Below, piece after piece: positions 52,217-61,153 of a DNA stretch of 64,000 nucleotides. Numbering within the stretch: the first letter of the stretch is position 1; every line of letters starts with the position of its first letter. The position numbers and the translations under genes were made by a program. Source of the DNA: Neobacillus niacini (GTDB taxonomy: Bacteria > Bacillota > Bacilli > Bacillales > Cytobacillaceae); assembly GCF_023715785.1 (NCBI RefSeq), contig NZ_JAMBOX010000015.1, forward strand, positions 62,001-126,000, given 5' to 3'. Under the pieces are notes generated by a model. The model saw only the letters and a program-made list of their open reading frames with translations, was not told where the DNA came from and did no database searches.

Positions 52217-53131
52217 TTAAATAATCTGTTCCACTTGGACTTGCGGCAGTAAACCTTCTATTTGCTCACGGGTACATAACCCGATGGAAAAAGCGGTCGC
52301 ACTGCCAGTTGCCACGCTAAACCGGAATGCCTCCTCAATGGAGTTTGTGTTTTGATAGGTTGCAATGAACCCGGCAACCATCGAGTCACCTGCGCCAACT
52401 GAGCTTTTGACTTCTCCTTTTGGCACCGTGGCCATGTAGGCTGCATCCTTATTGATCAGAACCGCGCCATTGCCGGCCAGCGACACAATCACGTTTTGCG
52501 CACCTTGTTTAACCAGCTCTTTTCCATAAGGAATCGCTTCTTCACAGGTGTTGATGACGACCCCGAACAAGTCGCCCAGTTCATGATGATTCGGCTTAAT
52601 CAGAAACGGCTTTAAGGGGAGAACTCTTTTTAAAAGTTCACCTTCAGCATCGACGACAAACTTGGTTTCGTTTTCATCGCAGATTTCCGCAAGCTCTTCA
52701 TACGTACTCTTCGGCATGGAGGAGGGAATGCTTCCGGCCAAAACAAGAGTATCCTCATCTGTCAGTGCGCGGATTTTCGCCTTTAACGCTTCGAAATTAT
52801 CCTCAGTAATGGCAGGACCTTTGGCGTTCACCTCTGTTTCGCTATCGGCTTTAAGCTTGACGTTAATGCGGGTATCTTCGGCTACTCTGACAAAATCTGT
52901 ATCAATCTTTAATTCTTTTAAAAAACTTTTCACATAATCACCGGTAAAGCCACCGATAAATCCCAGTGCCAAACTGTCAACGTCTAATCTCTTTAATACT
53001 TGGGAGACATTAATGCCCTTTCCGCCAGGTAACTTGGTTTCATGTTTTGTTCTATTTAATTCACCCACCTTGACTTGGTCAAGTTCGACAATGTAATCAA
53101 GCGATGGGTTTAACGTAACTGTGTAAATCAT
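52217..53131 (-). CDS. fruK: 1-phosphofructokinase
   Basis: 304 residues, PfkB family: TVTLNPSLDYIVELD, GGKGINVSQVLKRLDV and the C-terminal VGAGDSMVAGFIA. It converts fructose-1-P to fructose-1,6-bisphosphate. The start overlaps the end of fruR by 4 nt and the gene is followed by fruA after 15 nt, the standard fruRKA operon. Confidence 0.92.
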   Translation of the reverse strand: MIYTVTLNPSLDYIVELDQVKVGELNRTKHETKLPGGKGINVSQVLKRLDVDSLALGFIGGFTGDYVKSFLKELKIDTDFVRVAEDTRINVKLKADSETEVNAKGPAITEDNFEALKAKIRALTDEDTLVLAGSIPSSMPKSTYEELAEICDENETKFVVDAEGELLKRVLPLKPFLIKPNHHELGDLFGVVINTCEEAIPYGKELVKQGAQNVIVSLAGNGAVLINKDAAYMATVPKGEVKSSVGAGDSMVAGFIATYQNTNSIEEAFRFSVATGSATAFSIGLCTREQIEGLLPQVQVEQII

Positions 53132-53877
53132 GCTAATACCACCTTTATGTTTGTCTTGCTGTGGAACTGCTCTTTCAACTCAGGGTCCAAATCATTCGTT
53201 ATGATGGTTGCCGCGTGTATATCGGCAATTTTTGAAAAAGCAATCTCGGAAAACTTGGATTCATCCGCGAGAATAAAGGCTTCGCGGGATAACGAAATCG
53301 CTTTTTGTTTGATCTGCGCTTCCTCGGGGTCCGGGGTGGTGTAGCCAAATTGCGGGTGTACCCCATTGGCGCCCATGAAGCATTTATCAAATCGGTAATA
53401 CTCGAGGCTTTCCAAGGCCCCTCGGCCAATCATCGCTTTTGTGGTGGGCTTGCAATGGCCTCCGATTAAAAGGGTTTTGATCTTTTTATCCAGCAGTTCA
53501 TTGGCATGCATCAGGCCGTTCGTGACGACGACAATGTCCTCCGGCAGAAATGGAATCATCTCAAATATGGTAGAACCCGCATCGAGGTATATGCAATCTC
53601 CTGCTTCAACCAAACTTCCAGCATATTGGGCAATTGCCTTTTTGGCTTGAAGGTTTTTGGAGGATTTCTCAGACATGCTTGGTTCCTGAAGCTTGCCTTG
53701 CAATCTCGCTGCACCGCCATGAACTCGCTTGAGAAATTTCCCTTGTTCCAATTGAATCAAATCACGGCGAATTGTTGACTCGGAAGAGTTCGTTAATTCA
53801 ATAAGCTCCTGAAGCTTGACCGTGTTCTTTGACTTCAATGCGTCTAATATGATTTGATGGCGTTCTGGCTCCAACAA
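53128..53877 (-). CDS. fruR: DeoR-family regulator of the fructose operon
   Basis: 249 residues. N-terminal DeoR helix-turn-helix (ERHQIILDALKSKNTVKLQELIELTNSSESTIRRDLIQLE) and the sensor domain (DCIYLDAGSTIFEMI, VVTNGLMHANELL, KTLLIGGHCKP, CFMGANGVH). Represses fruKA until fructose-1-P is present. GGAGGCGAT site at the start, overlapped by a cre box. Confidence 0.9.
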   Translation of the reverse strand: MLEPERHQIILDALKSKNTVKLQELIELTNSSESTIRRDLIQLEQGKFLKRVHGGAARLQGKLQEPSMSEKSSKNLQAKKAIAQYAGSLVEAGDCIYLDAGSTIFEMIPFLPEDIVVVTNGLMHANELLDKKIKTLLIGGHCKPTTKAMIGRGALESLEYYRFDKCFMGANGVHPQFGYTTPDPEEAQIKQKAISLSREAFILADESKFSEIAFSKIADIHAATIITNDLDPELKEQFHSKTNIKVVLA

Positions 53878-53889
53878 AAGTATCGCCTC

Positions 53890-53903
53890 CTAAAACGCTT
53901 TCA
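53890..53903. promoter_or_regulatory. cre-like site at the fruR leader
   Basis: CTAAAACGCTTTCA (reverse TGAAAGCGTTTTAG) matches 12 of 14 cre positions; it lies 13 nt before the fruR start codon. CcpA bound here would block the start of the whole fru operon. Confidence 0.7.
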
Positions 53904-54065
53904 CTTAATAAACTTATTTTACTGCTGAATCCATTTAAAATCAATCATAAACATCCATAAACAATCATTACCATTCAAAAACTGTCGCAGAAAGGACAAA
54001 TCTGGTTTATTTTCCCTGATTTATACGAGCCTATGAGTCTTGGAAACAGATTCAAAACAAAAAAA

Positions 54066-54089
54066 ATAAGCCGAGAATTTTCGGCTTAT
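54066..54089 (-). terminator. Terminator of the 54.1-kb hypothetical gene
   Basis: ATAAGCCGA (54066-54074) / TCGGCTTAT (54081-54089) with six-nt loop; A6 and a T-run flank the stem. Confidence 0.8.
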
Positions 54090-54093
54090 GTCA

Positions 54094-54309
54094 TTATTTT
54101 TTTTTCTTTTTTGGATCAACAACAGGCTGTTTTTGCTTCAGGATTTCCAATGTCACTTGAACATGAATATTTTTATCATCAATATTTTTTACCGCTGTAA
54201 CCTTAGCTTTCCGGCCTTTAATTTTTAAATCCTCACCGACAGACGGAGCTTGTTTGAGCAGCTGCGTTAATAACGCGTTTTTGTTTTCAAAAAAATGGAC
54301 AGCAAACAT
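54094..54309 (-). CDS. Hypothetical small basic protein
   Basis: 71 residues, beta-rich and highly basic, ending in a Lys run (VVDPKKKKK). MFAVHFFENKNALLTQLLKQAPSVGEDLKIKGRKAKVTAVKNI could be a small SH3/OB-like barrel; no family recognised. ATG 54309 is preferred, with GGGTGAGG 4 nt upstream, to the ATG at 54318. Confidence 0.65.
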   Translation of the reverse strand: MFAVHFFENKNALLTQLLKQAPSVGEDLKIKGRKAKVTAVKNIDDKNIHVQVTLEILKQKQPVVDPKKKKK

Positions 54310-54424
54310 CGGCCTCACCCTTTTTCTATAGAGTTATAGAAAATATATGTGGTTTATTTAATTTCGATAACAGATGGAGCGGGATTAGTTTTTTAATAAA
54401 TTCCATTTATTTCATAAAAATCAC

Positions 54425-54477
54425 TTGCTAAACTAACGGGTGTTAGTTATAATGCAATTACACTAACGAACGTTAGT
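54425..54477. promoter_or_regulatory. Promoter and two TetR-type dyads
   Basis: -35 TTGCTA (54425-54430), 17-bp spacer, -10 TATAAT (54448-54453). Dyad 1, AACTAAC-GGGT-GTTAGTT (54431-54448), fills the spacer; dyad 2, ACTAACG-AA-CGTTAGT (54462-54477), lies just past the -10. The half-site is shared, so one TetR-family repressor, probably the one encoded downstream, binds both. Confidence 0.85.
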
Positions 54478-54513
54478 ATATGATTTAGCCTTGCGGACAG
54501 GGAGATGGATGGG

Positions 54514-54994
54514 ATGTTAAAAAGATTGATTGGCGGGTACGTGTCGCCTTATCGGGATAAACAGGGGAAATTGGTGCCAACTAGCGTGTCGATATTGGAA
54601 AAGGTAAAACTTGGCGGGGTAGAGCAGTGGATTACGATTCGCGGCCGAAACAAGGAGCTGCCGATTCTGTTATTCCTCCACGGAGGTCCGGGAAGCCCCC
54701 AAACAGGAGCACAGCAAAAATATAATCGTGATCTGGAAGATCATTACTTGGTGGTTAACTGGGATCAAAGAGGCTCGGGGAAATCCTTTTCTCCTGAGGT
54801 AACCGCCGAAACTATGGGTGGAACAGTATGTTGATTTTGTGGAAGCTCCAGAGAAACACCTTGTCATTCTGGAAGAATCTGGACATCTTGCCATCTTTGA
54901 AGAGCCGGAAAAATTTAATGATGTATTAATCAAGCAGGTACTGCCGTTATATTTGCAAATCCAGCAGGAAAGGAGACCGAAGAACGTAATATGA
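54514..54994 (+). pseudogene. Alpha/beta hydrolase with a large internal deletion
   Basis: N-terminal part is intact (LKRLIGGYVSPYRDKQGK, ILLFLHGGPGSPQTGAQQKY, YLVVNWDQRGSGKS), matching proline-iminopeptidase-like hydrolases of about 370 residues. At about 54815-54825 the frame jumps to the C-terminal end (VEQYVDFVEAPEKHLVILEESGH-LAIFEEPEKFNDV) in a different frame; the catalytic Ser elbow and the cap, roughly 200 residues, are missing. Stop TGA at 54992-54994 overlaps the tetR ATG. ATG 54514 is the likely old start. Confidence 0.85.
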
Positions 54995-55617
54995 CGAAAA
55001 CGATCTCAACAAAGGACAAAATATTAGACGTAGCCATCGACCTATTTTCACAAAACGGATACAGCGGTGTCTCAATCCGCGAGATTACCAGGGAAGTGGG
55101 GATTAAGGAAAGCTCACTTTACAACCACTTTCAGAATAAGGACGAAATCATAATGACGATATTTTCAATGTTCCAAGAGGAATTCGCCAAGACCCTGCCG
55201 CCGATTGAGGTGCTTGATGTTATTCTCGCCAACTCAAGCATTGAGCAATTTTTCGCCAAAGGCTTCGAGAACTTTAAGGAACATATTGATCAACCCGTTA
55301 ACGAGAAACTGTGGCGGATTCTGTACATCGAGCATTATCGCAATACCCAGGCAAGAGAGCTGTTTTTAAATGACATCATTAAAAAGACACTCGATTTCCT
55401 TGAAGTTGTCTTTGAAAAATTGATTGCGTTAGGAAAAGTAAAGCCTTTTGACCCGTCACTGCTGGCGGCGGAATACCAGTATCCGATGTTTTCGATGCTC
55501 GTCGAATATAACATGCTTCGATTTGACGGGAAGGATACGAGTCTAATTGAAAAGAGGATGAAGGACCATCTGGTGTTTTTGCTTGATATCATTAAAATAG
55601 AGGGCACTAATAAATAA
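54991..55617 (+). CDS. TetR-family transcriptional regulator
   Basis: 208 residues. N-terminal TetR helix-turn-helix (STKDKILDVAIDLFSQNGYSGVSIREITREVGIKESSLYNHFQNKDEI) and a helical ligand domain. Overlaps the gutted hydrolase by 4 nt (ATGA), so it was translationally coupled. Probable repressor acting at the dyads at 54431 and 54462; with the hydrolase gone, it may now regulate little but itself. Confidence 0.88.
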   Translation: MTKTISTKDKILDVAIDLFSQNGYSGVSIREITREVGIKESSLYNHFQNKDEIIMTIFSMFQEEFAKTLPPIEVLDVILANSSIEQFFAKGFENFKEHIDQPVNEKLWRILYIEHYRNTQARELFLNDIIKKTLDFLEVVFEKLIALGKVKPFDPSLLAAEYQYPMFSMLVEYNMLRFDGKDTSLIEKRMKDHLVFLLDIIKIEGTNK

Positions 55618-55631
55618 AAGATGTAGGATTT

Positions 55632-55670
55632 GGGCAGCCAATCATGTGGATTGGCTGCCCATTCTTATCT
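55632..55670 (+). terminator. Terminator after the tetR gene
   Basis: GGGCAGCCAATC (55632-55643) / GATTGGCTGCCC (55649-55660), 5-nt loop, then ATTCTTATCT. Confidence 0.85.
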
Positions 55671-55876
55671 GTAGGAGACAACTAGGTTGTTAATAAGCGG
55701 GTGCTCCTTATGTCTGGAATTATTTCCATTTTGTGCTAAAATGGAGGGGTGAATTTTTCAGACTAGAAGAACAGAAATGGAGATATAGTCAATATGCCTC
55801 ATACCCAAAAACCGTCGCTAAATAACAATCTATATTTATAGCAAATTAAATAATAGAGATAAAAAGGGGTAATCTT

Positions 55877-56224
55877 GTGGAAAGCTTACCATGTCAAGGA
55901 TGCAGAGGCCTTTGCTGCGGTCCTGTGTCTATCACGGAGAGGGAATGGAAAAAAATAAAGAAAAAAGTAAAATCGATGCCAAGGTTGAAACGCCAAGAGC
56001 TTGAAAGCCAAACGAGATTTTACGGGACCTGCATTTTTTACGACGTGGAAAATGATAAGTGCGGCATCTATTCGGCGCGTCCGGATGTATGCCAGAAGTT
56101 CGGCTATTACAAGGGGCTTGCCTGTTTTCGCAAGCCTGAATTTGCGACGAAAAATTTGCCGGATAATAATGAGAGATACATAGGGACATTGTCGGTTGAT
56201 TTTACCTGGAAGGATTTACATTAA
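55877..56224 (+). CDS. YkgJ-type cysteine-cluster protein
   Basis: 115 residues with CQGCRGLCCGPVSI at the N-terminus, then CIFYDVENDKCGIY and ARPDVCQKFGYYKGLAC. The CxxCxxxCC and CxxY/CxxF spacing is the UPF0153/YkgJ zinc- or iron-sulfur-binding family. Start GTG with AAAGGGGT upstream. Adjacent to the nucleotidyltransferase gene. Confidence 0.85.
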   Translation: MESLPCQGCRGLCCGPVSITEREWKKIKKKVKSMPRLKRQELESQTRFYGTCIFYDVENDKCGIYSARPDVCQKFGYYKGLACFRKPEFATKNLPDNNERYIGTLSVDFTWKDLH

Positions 56225-57037
56225 ATGCAAGTACCTGAAATTGTTAATGAGGTTTTGGATACATATTTCAGTTTGATTGATTCAAAATGTCCGAATTTGC
56301 TAGAGTCCTATTATATTTATGGTTCTGTTTCGATGGGGGCGTTCGACTCCGGTTCAAGTGATATCGATTTTTTTGCCGTTGTTAAGAGGGGCCCTACGGA
56401 AAGGGATGTTGATGTTTTAAAACTAATTCATTCCGAGGTTCAAGCGAAATTTCCAAGGTTGTTTTTGGATGGAATGTATGTAGCGGCAGGTGATTTAAGA
56501 GGGATTGAAGATGCGGTTGGACCTTATTTTAATGAAGGAAAACTGCAGGGGTATAAGCCGTTTAGTAAGGACCATATCGATGCCTTCCAGATTAAAAAAT
56601 ACGGGATCGTAATCAAGGGTGACCCTGGAAAGTATGGCCTTACCGTTGATTGGGATCTTTTGCTTGAGAATATGTTAACTAATCTGAATACCTATTGGGT
56701 GGGTTGGAAGAAACGCTGTGAAAGGGTGGGATCTCCCGATTTTTTCGGCATGTTATTCAGATTAGACTCAATAGAATGGGGCGTCTTGGGAGTAACACGC
56801 CTTTATTATACCTTTAGGGAAAAGGACATCACCTCTAAGAGCGGAGCAGGGGAGTATGCCCTTCAAACCCTTCCGCCCAAGTGGCATCGAATTATCAACG
56901 AGTCGATGAGATTAAGGAAGAACATCAAAAAATCTTACTACCATTCTGTCTTTAAAAGGCGCAGGGACGTTCTGGAATATATGGAGTTCATCATCCAAGA
57001 GTGCAATGATTTTTATAAAAATGAAAGACATATGTGA
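56225..57037 (+). CDS. Nucleotidyltransferase-domain protein (AadA-like)
   Basis: 270 residues. YYIYGSVSMGAFDSGSSDIDFFAVV is the nucleotidyltransferase G-S-x11-D-x-D motif; the C-terminal helical domain resembles the ANT(9)/AadA resistance group (DUF4111). It starts directly after the previous stop. Aminoglycoside adenylylation is possible but unproven. Confidence 0.78.
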   Translation: MQVPEIVNEVLDTYFSLIDSKCPNLLESYYIYGSVSMGAFDSGSSDIDFFAVVKRGPTERDVDVLKLIHSEVQAKFPRLFLDGMYVAAGDLRGIEDAVGPYFNEGKLQGYKPFSKDHIDAFQIKKYGIVIKGDPGKYGLTVDWDLLLENMLTNLNTYWVGWKKRCERVGSPDFFGMLFRLDSIEWGVLGVTRLYYTFREKDITSKSGAGEYALQTLPPKWHRIINESMRLRKNIKKSYYHSVFKRRRDVLEYMEFIIQECNDFYKNERHM

Positions 57038-57060
57038 AGTAGCCGTGGTAATAGACTGGT

Positions 57061-57220
57061 TCTAAAAGACACTTTACCCAGTGTCTAGGCTGAAAATGTC
57101 TAATAGAACGCTTCTAAAAGACAGTTTGCCAGTCATCCTGCCCAAAAGTGTCTAATAGATTGCGCCTATTAGACACTTTGCCGATCATACAGCTTGAAAA
57201 TGTTTAAAAGACATTTTCCG
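57061..57220. repeat. 52-bp tandem dyad array G
   Basis: TCTAAAAGAC-type half repeats at 57061, 57113 and 57165, exact 52-bp steps. Each dyad has arms TGTCTAATAGA and TCTAAAAGACA or their variants (27 bp), with spacer ending CCCAAAAG. The arms are nearly those of array A at 8.2 kb. It lies between two genes in the same direction. Confidence 0.88.
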
Positions 57221-57276
57221 CTATGTAGTATTTAAAAATGGCTTTGTATACATATGAATAGAAGGGAGAAATTTTC

Positions 57277-58770
57277 ATGAAAACAGCATTAATTCTCGGA
57301 GGAACACAATTTGTCGGCAAGCGCTTGGTACAATTATTACTAGATGAAGGGATTGAGGTCACGATTGCAACGAGGGGACTGACAGCCGACCCTTTTGGAG
57401 AGACGGTATCTAGACTCAAAATTGATCGCGAGGATGCCGACACATTAAACCAAGCCTTTCACGATAAGGAATGGGATGTTGTCTTTGATCAAACCTGCTA
57501 TTCTTCCCAGGAAGCCCATGACACGCTGCAGGCCCTAAATGGAAAAATCAAAAAATACATCTTCACCTCAAGCCAGGCTGTCTATGATTTTGGCACCATG
57601 CATAAAGAAGAAAACTTTGACCCCAAAACATTCAAGCCCATTTTAAAAAATCGCCGGGAGTACATCGGCTATGTCGGTTACCAAGAGGCGAAGCGCGCCG
57701 CAGAAGCTATACTTTTTCAAAAGGCACCAGTTCCAGTTGTCGCTGTTCGTTTTTCCATTATCATCGGTCAAGACGATTACACAAACCGCTTAAAGTTTCA
57801 TGTCGATCATGTTAACCAGGGCAAACCGATGTTCATCGAAAATCCTGACATGAGATATAGCTTCATAGATTCAAAGGAAGCCGCACAGTTTTTGCTGAAT
57901 ATTGCAAAGTCCGATTACCAAGGGGCGATTAATCCGGGCTCAAGCGGCGACATCAGCTTGCGTGAATTAGTAACTTTAATCGAAACAATAACGGAAATAA
58001 AAGCAACATTAAGCCCAGATGGGGATCCGTCGCCATATAACTTGCCAGGTTCATGGTCAACGGACACCAGCCTTGCCAAGTCAATGGGGCATAGGTTTAC
58101 ACCATTAGGTCAACTGTTGGAGGAATTGATTGATTCCATTCTAAAGGGCGGTGACCGAGTGAAAAAACAAAAGCAAATCAGGATCTTTGATAAGCAGGCA
58201 GGCAAATACGCCAAACGAGAAGAAGGCCCGAACCAGAAACGCTGGCGAAAAAATCTGTTGAGTCATGCTGAGGGCAGAGTGCTGGAGCTGGCCGTCGGGG
58301 CAGGGGCAAACTTCCCATACTATTCCCGAGACGTGAAGATAACCGCAACGGATTTCAGCGAGGCTATGCTCCAAAAGGCAAAACATGCCGCAAAATCCTA
58401 CGGTTTTCAGGCTGATTTTATTAGCGGGGATATCGAAGCGATGGACTTTCCCGATGCATCCTTTGACACGATTGTTTCGACATTATCGTTTTGCAGCTAT
58501 GATAAACCCTTAATGGTCCTTGAAAAAATCAATCGCTGGTGTAAGCCGGACGGGAAAATTTTGTTGATGGAGCATGGAATCAGTTCAAACGCCGCTGTTT
58601 CCGCACTTCAAAAGACATTGAACCCTCTTTTGTACCGATTCTCCGGATGTCATCATACTAGAAACATTCTCAAAATAATTCGGGAATCCGGAATGACGAT
58701 TGAAAAATCGGAAAGCTACTGGATGAACATGGTTCATCTAATCTGGGCGAAGCCGAAATCCAAAAAATGA
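57277..58770 (+). CDS. Fused NAD-dependent epimerase/reductase and SAM methyltransferase
   Basis: 497 residues with two domains. Residues 1-about 290: extended SDR/NAD-epimerase (TALILGGTQFVGKRLVQLL, IFTSSQAVYDF, YVGYQEAKRAAE). Residues about 295-497: class I methyltransferase (VLELAVGAGANFPYYS, ITATDFSEAMLQKAK, FDTIVSTLSFCSY). An internal GTG near 58159 with GGGCGGTGACC upstream looks like an old start for the second domain, so this is probably an in-frame fusion of two formerly coupled genes. Confidence 0.8.
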   Translation: MKTALILGGTQFVGKRLVQLLLDEGIEVTIATRGLTADPFGETVSRLKIDREDADTLNQAFHDKEWDVVFDQTCYSSQEAHDTLQALNGKIKKYIFTSSQAVYDFGTMHKEENFDPKTFKPILKNRREYIGYVGYQEAKRAAEAILFQKAPVPVVAVRFSIIIGQDDYTNRLKFHVDHVNQGKPMFIENPDMRYSFIDSKEAAQFLLNIAKSDYQGAINPGSSGDISLRELVTLIETITEIKATLSPDGDPSPYNLPGSWSTDTSLAKSMGHRFTPLGQLLEELIDSILKGGDRVKKQKQIRIFDKQAGKYAKREEGPNQKRWRKNLLSHAEGRVLELAVGAGANFPYYSRDVKITATDFSEAMLQKAKHAAKSYGFQADFISGDIEAMDFPDASFDTIVSTLSFCSYDKPLMVLEKINRWCKPDGKILLMEHGISSNAAVSALQKTLNPLLYRFSGCHHTRNILKIIRESGMTIEKSESYWMNMVHLIWAKPKSKK

Positions 58771-58780
58771 GGAATACAAA

Positions 58781-59662
58781 ATGATAGAAGAAAAGATCAA
58801 ACTTAAAAATTCGATAACCTTAAATGTCCAGCATACAGAAGGCCAAACTGAGAAACCCACCGTTTTGCTGCTTCATTTTAGCGGTGGAACCTCCCATATG
58901 TGGGACGGGGTAATCCCCTACCTGTTACAGGAGTATCGAATTATTGCCCCTGATTTAAGAGGGCATGGTAAGTCTGACCGCCCGGCGACCGGGTACCATA
59001 TCGATGATTTTGCCAATGATCTGTATTTATTATTAGAAGAGTTGAAGATTCAAGGCTGTCATGTCGTCTGCAGTTCGATGGGAGCGGAAGTGGGACTGAG
59101 TTTGGCGGCTTCGCATCCAGAACTGGTCCTGTCTCTCGTTTGTGAAGGGGCGCTTCACAACGAATACGGGGAGTATGGCTTATTTAACGGCACCCCTGAC
59201 GAAATTGAGGCGGAAAAAGACCGGCTCATCGCACAGTTAGATGAACGAAAACTGAAAACGTATCAAACGCTATCAGATTTTATTGAGGATTATAGAGCAC
59301 CGTTGGAAAAAGAGGTCCTCTGGAACGAGCATTTCCAGGCATTCATCGAAAGCTGTATCGAGGAATTGCCTGAAGGAAGCCTTGAGCATTTTTATAAAAA
59401 TCATGTCAGAACGGAGTATATTCTAAAATATTTGGATGTCCGCTTTGAGGAGTACTACCAGAAAACCTCCTGCCCGATTCTGTTCTTGCCGAGTGAGGAG
59501 GAGTGGACAAATCCAAAAATAAGGCATAGTCTGGATTATTTTTCGAGTCTGACCAGTAAATTTAAGATTCAAAGGATTGAAGGTTCGGTTCATGCGTATG
59601 TTTGGATGCAGTTCCCGAGAAAGGGAGCGGAAGTAGTCAATACATTTATAAAGGACCTGTAG
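58781..59662 (+). CDS. Alpha/beta hydrolase
   Basis: 293 residues. FSGGTSHMWDGVIPYLLQEYRIIAPDLRGHGKSDRPATGY, nucleophile elbow VVCSSMGAEVGLSLAA, and a C-terminal catalytic His in IEGSVHAYVWMQ. The Ser in CSSMG is the likely nucleophile. Follows the fused reductase-methyltransferase gene by 10 nt and may share its transcript. Substrate unknown. Confidence 0.82.
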   Translation: MIEEKIKLKNSITLNVQHTEGQTEKPTVLLLHFSGGTSHMWDGVIPYLLQEYRIIAPDLRGHGKSDRPATGYHIDDFANDLYLLLEELKIQGCHVVCSSMGAEVGLSLAASHPELVLSLVCEGALHNEYGEYGLFNGTPDEIEAEKDRLIAQLDERKLKTYQTLSDFIEDYRAPLEKEVLWNEHFQAFIESCIEELPEGSLEHFYKNHVRTEYILKYLDVRFEEYYQKTSCPILFLPSEEEWTNPKIRHSLDYFSSLTSKFKIQRIEGSVHAYVWMQFPRKGAEVVNTFIKDL

Positions 59663-59681
59663 AAGAGCCAGCCGGCTCCTT

Positions 59682-60122
59682 CTATAGGTCCTTCATCATT
59701 CCTTTACGTAATGTTGTAATACCAAATTCCAAATAACCTTTTAAGCAGGTCAACATATACACCCAGCCCTCTTTGTTGTCGACCAATTTAAAGGTAAGCT
59801 CCGGATCGTTTTCGTCGAACCTTTCCTCGACCACTTCAATAATTGAAGCCTCTTGGCCGGTTTCGGTAATGGTAATGGTAACCTGATGTTCATCCTCTGG
59901 GGGTCCCCAAAGAAAGGCAATCTTCCTATTCACCTCTACCTCGACTACCTTGATATCTAGGACGGCGTTGTACTCATCATACCTTAGCGTAACCGTTTTG
60001 CCTTGGTCCCATCTTTCCGAACTGGAGGAGAACCAAAAATTTCCGATGTTTGCCGGGTCGACAAATGCCTCAAACACTTCATTGGCCGGTTTCAAAATAG
60101 TAAACTTCGTCACGTTTTTCAT
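59682..60122 (-). CDS. SRPBCC/AHSA1-family protein
   Basis: 146 residues. VTKFTILKPANEVFEAFVDPANIGNFWFSSSSERWDQGKTVTLRYDEYN and EDEHQVTITITETGQEASIIEVVEERFDEN match Aha1/START-like activators of unknown ligand. Convergent with the hydrolase upstream. Confidence 0.82.
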   Translation of the reverse strand: MKNVTKFTILKPANEVFEAFVDPANIGNFWFSSSSERWDQGKTVTLRYDEYNAVLDIKVVEVEVNRKIAFLWGPPEDEHQVTITITETGQEASIIEVVEERFDENDPELTFKLVDNKEGWVYMLTCLKGYLEFGITTLRKGMMKDL

Positions 60123-60419
60123 AAAATGGTCCCTCGTTTCGATAAATTAGGCATTTCTATCCTGCCCAATCCAAATGGATCTCAATCCCGTTTTCATATG
60201 AGATGGACAACCGATAAAACTATCTTGATATTACCATATTTTATTAATTAGTGGTTTTCCAAGAGTAATTACGAACGAATTTATATAAGTCTGAAAACTT
60301 TTGCAGGAAAATAGGCATGAATCGAGAAGTCTATATGTAGAAGATAGGAAATTTGTTCAGACAGAGACAGTTTGAATATACATAAAGATTTTAACTTTAA
60401 AAGGAAGGAGCAAAATCCA

Positions 60420-61106
60420 ATGGTTTCGTTTGAGGAAAAAAAGGTTATTTTTAAATCATTTAAGCTTAAGGAAAAAGAAATCAGTAATGGAAGGGTTAAT
60501 TTTATTTATCCGGAAAGCAAGCAAAAAGGCCAAGTGCTGGCGCGGGAATTACAGCCAAGCGGGAATGGTTATGTCATCGGAAAGTACATGCCCAATGAGG
60601 TCCTAGAGAAAAATGGTTACCAGGTTGATGCTCGAGGCTGGATTTCGATTAAGGATTTCCCGAAGGATGAACTGGCAAAGCTAATCACCGAGGCGATGAA
60701 GTCCATGTCGGGGCAAGAAGTTAAAATGGTCCAAATGAACGAGGCGGTCATTGTAGAAAAGCAGGTTGAACATGCAGAAGAGGTTGTGGAAGAAACCCAA
60801 GAAGACACGGTAATAGAGAGCGACCAGGTGGAAGCAGCCGTTGGAGAAATAGAAGAAGCTGCGGAAGCATCTTTAATCACAACCGAGGTTGAGGCACCAG
60901 TAGAAAAGGAAGCTGTGAAAATCCAAAAACCGGATACTCAGCATGCCGCTCACAAAGAAAAACCTGTTGACCCATATTTAGAATATGAGCAGTACCCGTT
61001 ATCCTGTTTGTTCGCCTGGGTGGGTTTGGCCCTGTCCAGCATGGAAACTGGCTTTTTGATTTGGAGAAATGCGATTCGGAAATACGGTGAATTACGCCAA
61101 AAATAA
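60420..61106 (+). CDS. Hypothetical protein with acidic low-complexity linker and C-terminal membrane segment
   Basis: 228 residues. N-terminal soluble domain (EKKVIFKSFKLKEKEISNGRVNFIYPESKQKGQVLARELQPSGNGYVIGKYM) followed by an acidic Glu/Val-rich linker (about 105-190) and a short hydrophobic tail (CLFAWVGLALSSMETGFLIW). No family recognised. ATG 60420 with AAGGAAGGAG upstream is preferred over ATG 60372. Confidence 0.6.
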   Translation: MVSFEEKKVIFKSFKLKEKEISNGRVNFIYPESKQKGQVLARELQPSGNGYVIGKYMPNEVLEKNGYQVDARGWISIKDFPKDELAKLITEAMKSMSGQEVKMVQMNEAVIVEKQVEHAEEVVEETQEDTVIESDQVEAAVGEIEEAAEASLITTEVEAPVEKEAVKIQKPDTQHAAHKEKPVDPYLEYEQYPLSCLFAWVGLALSSMETGFLIWRNAIRKYGELRQK

Positions 61107-61117
61107 ATAAAAAAAAT

Positions 61118-61144
61118 GAAAAGCTGTCAGAACGACAGCTTTTC
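61118..61144. terminator. Terminator between two convergent genes
   Basis: GAAAAGCTGTC (61118-61128) / GACAGCTTTTC (61134-61144), loop AGAAC. Bidirectional for the hypothetical gene and the DUF3949 gene. Confidence 0.85.
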
Positions 61145-61153
61145 TACTTTTCA

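Noticed and set aside
55792..55839. 15-codon frame MPHTQKPSLNNNLYL after tetR
   Set aside because: Too short, no similarity, and only a chance GGAGAT upstream.
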